A stretch of 64,000 nt of DNA from Paraeggerthella hongkongensis (GTDB taxonomy: Bacteria; Actinomycetota; Coriobacteriia; Coriobacteriales; Eggerthellaceae), in the NCBI RefSeq assembly GCF_003726035.1, contig NZ_QICD01000001.1, positions 246,877-310,876 on the forward strand, given 5' to 3'. Below, in pieces: positions 42,463 to 49,377 of this stretch. Positions within the stretch are counted from its first letter, which is position 1, and every line of letters starts with the position of its first letter. Under the pieces are notes generated by a model that was not told where the DNA came from, made no database searches, and saw nothing but the letters and a program-made list of their open reading frames with translations. A program made the translations under genes and the position numbers.

Positions 42463-43007
42463 CCCTCCAGCGCGGCCTGCTCGTATAGCGTTTTAGCGGG
42501 GAAGCTCATCCCATCGGGCCAGATCACCGCATCTTGTTCGGGAGACACCTTTGCTTGCGCGAAGTAAGCGCGATCGGCAAGCTTGTCTATGCTGTCGCTG
42601 GATGCATGGGCCCATGTGCTGAAGATGCGCGAACTCCCATCGTTCCAGCTAGTAAGGATCTTGTCGCCTTCAGGGAAGGGTCGCACTTGTTCGATGCGTT
42701 TACTGGGATTCCATATCATTCGCCGCCCTCGTGGGGGCAGCGGCTCTTCTCGTTCGACGGTCGAAGACTCGTTATACAGAAAACCAGCTCCGAAGTCTTG
42801 GTTTCTTGGCCAGGCTATGCCTCGTCCGTGGCCTAGTGCGTAAGCGGTTTCGAAGTACTCCCGGTTGGTCAACTCGCCCATAAAATCATTTTTAAGATAA
42901 GGGCTTGGATCGAATACGCTTCGCCTCCCATCGTTCCAGTCGATGGCGATCGAGCCGTTTTCGAGTAATCCGAAGTCAGTGATGTGCTTGTCGAGATGCC
43001 ACTTCAT
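42459..43007 (-). CDS. Tandem DUF2442 protein
   Basis: A 182-residue protein built from two DUF2442 units. Each has the pattern 'fenGs...i.WnDGr...F...l..deYF..a.v....i.WP.g.df....LYe': unit 1 contains LENGSIAIDWNDGRRSVFDP ... GHGRGIAWPRNQDFGAGFLY, and unit 2 contains KILTSWNDGSSRIFSTWAH ... DAVIWPDGMSFPAKTLYEQA. DUF2442 proteins are usually one unit of ~80-90 residues, encoded beside a DUF4160 gene as here (10 bp gap). The pair is often proposed to behave as a toxin-antitoxin-like or regulatory module, but the biochemistry is not established. It is convergent with dxr and belongs to the insertion between dxr and rseP. Confidence 0.82.
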   Translation of the reverse strand: MKWHLDKHITDFGLLENGSIAIDWNDGRRSVFDPSPYLKNDFMGELTNREYFETAYALGHGRGIAWPRNQDFGAGFLYNESSTVEREEPLPPRGRRMIWNPSKRIEQVRPFPEGDKILTSWNDGSSRIFSTWAHASSDSIDKLADRAYFAQAKVSPEQDAVIWPDGMSFPAKTLYEQAALEG

Positions 43008-43017
43008 CGCGTTCTCC

Positions 43018-43284
43018 TCAAACCAGCGGATCGATGCGGAAGCAGGTGCTGTTCGAGCTGGCTAGATACCAATTGTCATCAAGCTCCTGCATGTGAAGAG
43101 CCGCCCAAGCTACGACGAGTTTTGCCTGGCGCGGGGGAAGGCCGCCTGCAAGCAGGCCCCCTTCGATCGAGTATACCGCTTCGTATTCGCCGTAGGAAGC
43201 GTGAAAGTGCGGCTTGTGATGCGGGGCGTTCGATTCGTGGTAAATCATAATTTTGATCCCGTAGAAAAAGCTGATCTCAGGCAT
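43018..43284 (-). CDS. DUF4160 small protein
   Basis: An 88-residue protein matching DUF4160: MPEISFFYGIKIMIYHE at the start (pI..f.Gi.I.my..e), then HHKPHFHASYGEYEAVYSIE (the conserved HnPPHFHa.yg motif) and LPPRQAKLVVAWAALH near the end. Start ATG 43284 has AAAGGG upstream, 20 codons inside a longer frame. It is the first gene of a two-gene operon with the DUF2442 protein. The HHKPHFHA motif suggests metal or nucleic-acid contact, which is unproven. Upstream lie the odd non-coding 43285-44320 sequences. Confidence 0.85.
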   Translation of the reverse strand: MPEISFFYGIKIMIYHESNAPHHKPHFHASYGEYEAVYSIEGGLLAGGLPPRQAKLVVAWAALHMQELDDNWYLASSNSTCFRIDPLV

Positions 43285-43381
43285 GCGTCGCCCTTTCGAT
43301 TTCTCGGTGGAGGCTTGTATTTCGTTGTGCGGATCCGCTGGCACTATCTTAGCTGCGCCATCTTGCGCGCAGATGACGTGC

Positions 43382-43519
43382 GTCCAGCGAAATGTTTGCG
43401 CGATCTATCGTGGAGCTCGCTCGTTTCTCGGCTGGTTCCAGCGCGGATCTAGCGTGGTTCTAACGTGCATCTAGCAGAAACCTGTTCGGAATCTAGCCAA
43501 AACCTAGCAGGAATCCAGC
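43382..43519. repeat. 11-bp phased repeat array (consensus ATCTAGC + 4 bases)
   Basis: From 43436 to 43519 eight consecutive units start at exactly 11-bp intervals (43436, 43447, 43458, 43469, 43480, 43491, 43502, 43513). The cores read TTCCAGC, ATCTAGC, TTCTAAC, ATCTAGC, ACCTGTT, ATCTAGC, ACCTAGC and ATCCAGC. Weaker units extend back in the same phase (43403 ATCTATC, 43414 AGCTCGC, 43425 TTCTCGG), and GTCCAGC at 43382 is one base out of phase. The 11-bp period is about one helical turn and not a codon multiple, so it is unlikely to be coding. CTAG, normally scarce, occurs four times. Confidence 0.85.
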
Positions 43520-43602
43520 GCGCGTTGCCCGGATATTGGCCGTTGAACGCAACAAGCCAGGTCAAAGCGTTGAAACGCTCCCTTTGCCAAACCGGATCTG
43601 CA

Positions 43603-43622
43603 GCGTGCGCACGTGCGCACGC
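43603..43622. repeat. Perfect 20-bp palindrome
   Basis: GCGTGCGCACGTGCGCACGC is a perfect palindrome of alternating purine/pyrimidine sequence, so it could extrude a cruciform or adopt Z-DNA. It is part of the gene-free dxr-rseP insertion. Confidence 0.85.
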
Positions 43623-43742
43623 CACGGTGGAAACCGCAATGGATACGCATGCGCGCCGCAGTGGAAAACGATGTAGCGCGCCGAAGTCGATAGCTGCTTT
43701 GCTTGCGGTCGACGAAGGTTGATCGGGCCGAGCTTGCTCTCT

Positions 43743-43892
43743 GTGCGATTCTTTTCCAAATGTTGCGTTCGAGGGACATACAGAAAGGCGGCGTTAAATA
43801 CGGTCGTGCGTTTTGCCTGGTCGCAGATGCCCATTGTTAACGGGCGGGTCTTGACGTACCCTTCGACCGCAACATTTCGAGAAGAATCGAGC
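43743..43892. mobile_element. ~150-bp inverted-repeat element, copy C
   Basis: Left arm 43743-43767 (GTGCGATTCTT...AATGTTGCG) and right arm 43868-43892 (CGCAACATT...AGAATCGAGC) form the same imperfect terminal repeats as copies A and B, and the length differs by one base. The interior is more diverged. It lies in the insertion between dxr and rseP. The rest of 43285-44320 holds no convincing gene; short GC-rich direct repeats occur at ~43890-43950. Confidence 0.65.
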
Positions 43893-44322
43893 GTGCGAGC
43901 GCGCGAGCGCACGGGCCCGCAAGTGCACGGGCGCGCAAGTGCGGGCATGGCCACGCCGGGCGCACCGTCGAAGCGGCTGCGAGCGGGCGTCGAGCCAAAC
44001 GCTTCCGTCATCCATTCCGGTATGCCATCATTGACTTTGCGGGTTTCTTCGTTCGGGCGACTCGCCTTATCGAAATCGAAGCGACAGCCGATGTCGCTGT
44101 GGTTGTCGAATCGCTCGAGCGTGCATGTGACCGCGCGGATCTGTCGGCGCTGCCCTGGAGTCGTCTCGAACCGGCTCTTTTTACCAGGTTGGAGGTTGCG
44201 TCGGAAATACGCGAACGCTGCCGTGGGGCAATGCGGCGTACTGGCGTCGGGCTTGCTCGCGAAGATTTCGCGGGAGGTTCGTGGGTTTCTCGTTTGAAAA
44301 TGCCTCCTTTGCGGTTTCACTT

Positions 44323-44328
44323 TATACT
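44323..44328 (+). promoter_or_regulatory. rseP: Probable -10 box of rseP
   Basis: TATACT at 44323-44328, 87 bp before the rseP start, at the end of the inserted DNA. No good -35 stands at 17 bp. It would let rseP-ispG-proS be transcribed although cut off from dxr. Confidence 0.45.
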
Positions 44329-44409
44329 GGGGCATGACACATTGCCGGCCCTCGGATGCAGCGTTGCATGCTGCAGGAGCGGGGCCGTTAGCGCATAGGA
44401 GCTGTGCAT

Positions 44410-45528
44410 ATGGACGTAATCCTCATGATCGTGTACGCCACGCTGGTGCTGGGCTTTCTCGTGTTCATCCACGAGGGCGGCCATTACCTGGCGGCGCGTG
44501 CCTTCGGCGTGCGCGTGACCGAGTTCATGCTGGGTCTGCCTGGCCCCAGCATCGGTTTCACCAAGTGGGGCACCAAGTTCGGCGTCACGCCCATTCTCTT
44601 GGGCGGATACGCAAAGGTGTGCGGCATGGAGCCGGGCGAGATGAGCCCTCATCTTGAGCAGGTCCTGGCCGCTCTGTATCGACGCGGCACCGCCAACATG
44701 GAAGATATTGCAGCCGATTGCGGCATTACCGATGACGAAGCCTACGAAGCGCTCGAAGAGCTGGTCGAATGGGGGTCTATCGTGGGCCCCTCGAAGAAGG
44801 ACCAGTACAACACGTATCGAACGCCGGAGTACGTCCCCACGAAGAAGCAGGTCAAGGCCGCCCGCGTCGCCGGCCTTCCCGAACCGGTTGCGGGTGCGCT
44901 CGGCGAAGCGCGTCCGGTTTCGGATCCGCATGCATTCTTCGAATCCGAGTACCGGCAGCAGTATCGCAGCCTGCCGTTTTGGAAGCGCGCGATCATTCTG
45001 GTAGCGGGCGTTGCCGTGAACTTGCTGTTCGCCGTGCTGTTGTTCATCGTGCTGTTCTCCGTGGTCGGTATCGATATGCAGAATCCGACCACGGGCGTGT
45101 TGCAGCATGTGGTGGTGGGGCCGATTCAGGCTATCCAGATGGGATTTTCGTACATCGGCATGGTGATCCAACTGATCGCGGGCCTGTTCAATCCGGCAAC
45201 TGCGGCCGAAACCATGTCCAATTCCTCGTCCGTTATCGGCATCGCAGTCATGTCGAAAGACGCATTCGAGGGAGGTCTGGTCAACATCCTCCAATTCTTT
45301 GCGGCTATTTCGGTATCGCTCGGCATCATGAACCTGCTGCCCATCCCGCCGCTTGACGGAGGCCGTTTGGTCATCGAGCTGTTCCAGAAGCTTGCGCGCC
45401 GCACGGTGTCCATGAAGGCCCTCAACTACCTTTCGATGGCGGGTATGGCGCTGTTCGTGTGCTTCTTCTTGGTGATGGCGAATCAGGACATTCAAAGGAT
45501 CATATCGGGCGTCGGCTTCGGCGCGTAA
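44410..45528 (+). CDS. rseP: Site-2 metalloprotease RseP/RasP with winged-helix-like insert, no clear PDZ
   Basis: A 372-residue intramembrane zinc protease. The zinc site is LVFIHEGGHYLAARAFG at ~residues 18-34 (HExxH) and the third ligand lies in IMNLLPIPPLDGGRLV near 308. Between them the usual architecture is changed: after GGYAKVCGMEPGE, residues ~80-130 (LEQVLAALYRRGTANMEDIA then ADCGITDDEAYEALEELVEW) look like a winged-helix, followed by a charged linker. The region after the second helix, where family members have one or two PDZ domains, is only about 60 residues and shows no PDZ motif. ATG 44410 follows AGGAG; GTG two codons earlier is possible. It should cut membrane proteins such as anti-sigma factors. 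Confidence 0.9.
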   Translation: MDVILMIVYATLVLGFLVFIHEGGHYLAARAFGVRVTEFMLGLPGPSIGFTKWGTKFGVTPILLGGYAKVCGMEPGEMSPHLEQVLAALYRRGTANMEDIAADCGITDDEAYEALEELVEWGSIVGPSKKDQYNTYRTPEYVPTKKQVKAARVAGLPEPVAGALGEARPVSDPHAFFESEYRQQYRSLPFWKRAIILVAGVAVNLLFAVLLFIVLFSVVGIDMQNPTTGVLQHVVVGPIQAIQMGFSYIGMVIQLIAGLFNPATAAETMSNSSSVIGIAVMSKDAFEGGLVNILQFFAAISVSLGIMNLLPIPPLDGGRLVIELFQKLARRTVSMKALNYLSMAGMALFVCFFLVMANQDIQRIISGVGFGA

Positions 45529-45687
45529 TGCACGCGCTCCGCGAAATCCCTGTGCATTTGCTCCGCCGAACGGTCAATCAGCGGTAGAATAACCTGCAAT
45601 GCACTCGTGCGCCCCGTGTCCTTTGGAGCCGGGCGCGATTCTGCCGCATCGCGTTCGCGATCGGCGGGGATCAGAAACGGAGAAACG

Positions 45688-46755
45688 ATGGCGATCGACG
45701 CCAAACCGAACGAACGCACCCGTCGGGTGATGGTCGGCAACGTGCCGCTGGGAGGCGGCGCGCCCGTTGTCGTGCAGTCAATGCTCAACGCGCCGGCCGA
45801 CGACGTGTCTGCGAACCTGGCCCAAATCCGGGCGCTGGCCGAAGCGGGGTGCGAGGTCGTGCGCATGGCCATCCCGCGCCGCGCCTGTCTCGATGCGTTT
45901 CAGGCCGTGTGCGAGGAGTCCCCGTTGCCCGTGGTGGCCGACATTCATTTTGACGCAGGCATCGCGGTTGAAGCGGCGCGACGCGGCGCGGCGAAGCTGC
46001 GCATCAATCCCGGCAATATCGGCGGGCTGGCCAAGACCGATGCCGTGCTCGACGCCGCGGGCGAGGCGGGCATTCCCATCCGCATCGGCGTGAACGCCGG
46101 ATCGCTCGACGATGCCGTTGCGGCCCGCGAGGATCTTTCGCAACCTGAGAAGCTGGCGCTTTCGGCTGTTGACTATGCACGCTACTGCGAAAGCCGCGGC
46201 TTTCGGGACCTGGTGGTAAGCGCGAAGGCTCACGACGTGATGACCACGGTGCGCACGTACCGCCTTCTCAGCGAAAAGCTTCCGGACGTTGCGCTGCACA
46301 TTGGCGTCACGGAGGCGGGCACCACGTTTCAAGGTGCCATCAAGAGCGCGTGCGGGCTGGGGATTCTTCTTGAAGAGGGTATCGGCGACACGCTGCGCAT
46401 CTCGCTTACCGACGATCCTGTGCAGGAAATTCGTGCTTGTTGGACGCTGCTCGCGGCGCTTGATCTGCGCCGTCGCGCTCCCGAGCTCATCAGCTGCCCG
46501 ACGTGCGGTCGCTGCCAGGTCGACCTTATCGGCATGGCACGGCAGGTTGAGGATCGCATCGCGGGGCTGGACAAGCCGCTCAAAGTGGCGGTCATGGGCT
46601 GCGTGGTGAACGGGCCTGGCGAAGCCGCCGATGCCGATATCGGCGTTGCGTGCGGCAAGGGATCGGGAGTGGTGTTTTTACAGGGAAAGGTCGTCCGCAA
46701 GGTGAAGGAAGAAGCCATCGTGGACGCTTTGATGGAGGAGATTGGAAAGCTATGA
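45688..46755 (+). CDS. ispG: 4-hydroxy-3-methylbut-2-en-1-yl diphosphate synthase (IspG/GcpE)
   Basis: A 355-residue [4Fe-4S] enzyme of the MEP pathway. TIM-barrel segment includes RVMVGNVPLGGGAPVVVQSM at the start, ADIHFDAGIAVEAA near 85 and KLRINPGNIGG near 105. The cluster ligands are in SCPTCGRCQVDL near 265 with the third Cys in AVMGCVVNGPGEA near 305, where Glu of NGPGEA is the fourth ligand. ATG 45688 is preceded by GGAG. It overlaps proS by four bases. Together with dxr it shows that this organism makes isoprenoids by the MEP route. Confidence 0.96.
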   Translation: MAIDAKPNERTRRVMVGNVPLGGGAPVVVQSMLNAPADDVSANLAQIRALAEAGCEVVRMAIPRRACLDAFQAVCEESPLPVVADIHFDAGIAVEAARRGAAKLRINPGNIGGLAKTDAVLDAAGEAGIPIRIGVNAGSLDDAVAAREDLSQPEKLALSAVDYARYCESRGFRDLVVSAKAHDVMTTVRTYRLLSEKLPDVALHIGVTEAGTTFQGAIKSACGLGILLEEGIGDTLRISLTDDPVQEIRACWTLLAALDLRRRAPELISCPTCGRCQVDLIGMARQVEDRIAGLDKPLKVAVMGCVVNGPGEAADADIGVACGKGSGVVFLQGKVVRKVKEEAIVDALMEEIGKL

Positions 46756-48509
46756 CGAATTCGAACATCATGCGCATGAGCCAGTTGTACGCCCCCACGC
46801 TCAAGGAGGACCCGACTGACGCGGAGATAGCCAGCCATAAGCTGCTGCTGCGCGCCGGTTTCATTCGCAAGACGGCATCGGGCGTGTACACGTTTTTGCC
46901 CCTGGGCAAGCGCGTCTTGTCCAAGGTCGAGGATATCGTGCGCGAGGAGATGGACGCGATCGGCGCCCAGGAGATCATGATGCCCGCGCTGCAGCCGGCG
47001 GAGCTGTGGCACGAGTCCGGCCGTTGGAACGATTACGGCCCCGAGCTCATGCGCCTGAAGGACCGTCACGATCACGAGTTCTGCTTGGGGCCCACCCATG
47101 AAGAGCTGTTGACCGCGCTGGTGCGCAACGAACTGCGCTCCTACAAGCAGCTGCCCCTTTCGCTGTACCAGATCCAGGTGAAGTTCCGCGACGAGATCCG
47201 CCCGCGTTTCGGCCTTCTGCGCAGCCGCGAGTTCATCATGAAGGACGCGTACAGCTTCCATGCCGACCAGGAGTCGCTGCAGAAGACCTACGATGAGATG
47301 AGCGAGGCGTACGGCCGCATCTGCGATCGCATGGGCCTTGACTATCGTCCGGTCGAGGCCGACCCGGGCCAGATCGGCGGCAGCGTGACCTGCGAGTTCA
47401 TGGCGCTTGCCGAGGCTGGCGAAGCGGAGCTCGTCCATTGCTCGTGCGGGTATGCTGCGAACACCGAGGCCGGCGACTGCCTGGCTCGCCCGACCGTCTA
47501 CGACGTTCCGGCCATGGAGAAGGTTGCCACGCCCGACGTCCACACCATCGCCGAGCTGGCTGCGTTCCTGGACATCCCCGAGTCCTCGACGGTGAAGGCG
47601 CTTTCCGGCAAGAACGACGAAGGCAAGCTGGTGGTCATGTTCGTGCCCGGCGATCACGAGCTCAACGAGATCAAGGCCGCGCGCGCGGCCGGCGGGTTCA
47701 CGCTGCTGACCGACGAGGACATGGAGTCTTTCGGCTTGCACAAGGGCTCGATGGGCCCGGTAGGCCTGCCCGAGGATGCATACGTGATCGCCGCGCGCAG
47801 CTTGCAAGCGGTTCCGAAGTGGGTCGTGGGCGCGAACGAAGACGGCTATCACTACGTGGGCGCGCAGCTGGGCGTGGACTTCAAGGTGGACGAATGGGCC
47901 GACCTGTGCATCGTGCGTCCCGGCGACAGCTGCCCGACCTGCGGGCTGCCGCTGGAAGGCGCGCGCGGCATCGAGGTTTCCCAGGTGTTCCAGCTGGGCG
48001 ACAAGTATTCGCGCTCCATGGGCGCCACCTTCATGACGGAGGACGGCACCGAGCAGCCTTTCCTCATGGGTTGCTACGGCGTGGGCGTTTCGCGCACCAT
48101 GGCCGCCATCGTCGAGCAGCACAACGATGAGCACGGCATCAGCTGGCCGCTGGCCGTCGCCCCTGCTCATGTGTGCGTCATTCCGCTGACGGTGGGCGAT
48201 GACGAGGTGCAGCCCGCAGCCGAGAAGCTGGCGTCGGAGCTGTCGAGGTTGGGCCTTGAGGTTGTCATCGATGATCGCAAGGAGCGCGCGGGCGTGAAGT
48301 TCGCCGACGCGGACCTGATCGGCTGGCCTTTGCAGATCATCGTGGGCAAGCGCGGCCTGGCGGAGCAGAAGGTGGAGATCAAGCGCCGCAGCACCGGTGC
48401 GCGCCGCGACATCCCCCTGACCGCGCTGACCGACGCGCTTGCATTCGCGCAGCGCAACTCGAAGGTGTGGGGCTCCGAGGTTTCGCTCTTCGGCAGCTTG
48501 TTCGAATAA
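46752..48509 (+). CDS. proS: Prolyl-tRNA synthetase, bacterial type
   Basis: A 585-residue class II synthetase of the long bacterial (ProS-type 1) form with an editing insert. Motif 2 is FRDEIRPRFGLLRSREFIMK near residue 140, motif 1 lies in MDAIGAQEIMMPALQPAELW near 65, motif 3 is GCYGVGVSRTMAAIVEQ near 437. The YbaK-like editing domain occupies ~residues 230-390 (VVMFVPGDHELNEIKAA and VGPVGLPEDAYVIAA-like region). The C-terminal anticodon-binding domain begins near APAHVCVIPLTVG. It overlaps ispG (ATGA at 46752) and is followed by REP copy 3. Confidence 0.97.
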   Translation: MTNSNIMRMSQLYAPTLKEDPTDAEIASHKLLLRAGFIRKTASGVYTFLPLGKRVLSKVEDIVREEMDAIGAQEIMMPALQPAELWHESGRWNDYGPELMRLKDRHDHEFCLGPTHEELLTALVRNELRSYKQLPLSLYQIQVKFRDEIRPRFGLLRSREFIMKDAYSFHADQESLQKTYDEMSEAYGRICDRMGLDYRPVEADPGQIGGSVTCEFMALAEAGEAELVHCSCGYAANTEAGDCLARPTVYDVPAMEKVATPDVHTIAELAAFLDIPESSTVKALSGKNDEGKLVVMFVPGDHELNEIKAARAAGGFTLLTDEDMESFGLHKGSMGPVGLPEDAYVIAARSLQAVPKWVVGANEDGYHYVGAQLGVDFKVDEWADLCIVRPGDSCPTCGLPLEGARGIEVSQVFQLGDKYSRSMGATFMTEDGTEQPFLMGCYGVGVSRTMAAIVEQHNDEHGISWPLAVAPAHVCVIPLTVGDDEVQPAAEKLASELSRLGLEVVIDDRKERAGVKFADADLIGWPLQIIVGKRGLAEQKVEIKRRSTGARRDIPLTALTDALAFAQRNSKVWGSEVSLFGSLFE

Positions 48510-48534
48510 GGAATGCCCGCAGGGCCAAGGCCAA

Positions 48535-48622
48535 GGGATGAGACGGAGGGACGGGGTCAATGACTCATTTTTCCCGCAGGACTCAAAAATGAGTCATTGA
48601 CCCCGTCCCTCCGTCTCATCCC
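48535..48622. repeat. REP-like long palindromic element, copy 3
   Basis: Perfect 38-bp arms (48535-48572, 48585-48622) around a 12-base loop. The outer word is GAGACGGAGGGACGGGGTC, where both AAAG positions of copies 1 and 2 are changed on both arms in a compensating way, so pairing is conserved although the sequence varies. It lies between proS and the HAD gene. Confidence 0.9.
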
Positions 48623-48666
48623 GCCCTGGCGATCCTGCGGCTTGTGCATCTAGGAAGAGGGGCGCT

Positions 48667-49317
48667 GTGCAACGTGCCATCCAGGCGGTTCTGTTCGATC
48701 TGGACGGAACCCTGCTCGATACCTACGACTTGCTGTTGACCACGTTTCGCTATGCCACGCGCACGGTGCTCGGCGAGGTTGTTCCCGACGAGGCGCTCAT
48801 GGCTAAGGTGGGGCAGCCGCTCAACACGCAGATGTGGGATTTCACGAACGACGATTCCGTGCATGAGGAGCTGTGCCGCGTGTACCGAGAGCACAACGCC
48901 GTGATCCACGACGACCTCATCAAGCTCTTTCCCGACACGGTCGACATGCTTGACCGCCTGAAAGACGAAGGAGTCCCGCTGGGCGTGGTCACGTCGAAGC
49001 GACACGAGCCTGCAATGCGCGGGCTCGAGCGGTTCGACCTGGGCGCCTACTTCGATTTTCTGGTGGGATCCGATGACTGGCCCGAGCACAAGCCGTCGCC
49101 CGGTCCCGTGGCGTACGGCTGTCGATTGATGGATCTCGAGCCCGGATCGTGCCTGTACGTGGGCGACAGCCCCTTCGACATCCAAGCGGGCAACGGCGCG
49201 GGCTGCGCGACTGCGGCCGCGTTGTGGGGCATGTTCCCGCAGCCCGTGCTGGCAGCGCAGCGTCCCACGTTCTCGTGTTCCCGCTGTTCGGAAGTTCCCC
49301 TGCTGCTTGCAAGGTAG
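48667..49317 (+). CDS. HAD-superfamily phosphatase (PGP/PpaX-like)
   Basis: A 216-residue HAD hydrolase. Motif I is LFDLDGTLLDTYDL (nucleophile Asp near residue 11), motif II GVVTSKRHEPAM near 108, motif III Lys in EHKPSPGPVAY near 143 and motif IV YVGDSPFDIQAGNGAG near 167. The helical cap (class C1) lies between motifs I and II, as in phosphoglycolate phosphatase and PpaX pyrophosphatase. GTG start at 48667 after AGGAAGAGGGG. The C-terminal Cys-containing tail (TFSCSRCSEVPLLLAR) is somewhat unusual. Substrate cannot be assigned. Confidence 0.88.
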   Translation: MQRAIQAVLFDLDGTLLDTYDLLLTTFRYATRTVLGEVVPDEALMAKVGQPLNTQMWDFTNDDSVHEELCRVYREHNAVIHDDLIKLFPDTVDMLDRLKDEGVPLGVVTSKRHEPAMRGLERFDLGAYFDFLVGSDDWPEHKPSPGPVAYGCRLMDLEPGSCLYVGDSPFDIQAGNGAGCATAAALWGMFPQPVLAAQRPTFSCSRCSEVPLLLAR

Positions 49318-49377
49318 CCTTTTGTGCAATTGCGGCGCATGTTCTGCGCCCTCTCAAGAATGTAGAACGGAGTCGTC

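Noticed and set aside
43382..43519. CRISPR array
   Set aside because: Repeats are 7 bp in an 11-bp period with no 20-40 bp spacers and no cas gene in the window.
43562..44335. 257-codon minus-strand frame in the dxr-rseP insertion
   Set aside because: It runs through the inverted-repeat element and palindromes, has no family-like motif and lacks a clear ribosome-binding site; it is probably an accidental open frame in GC-rich DNA.
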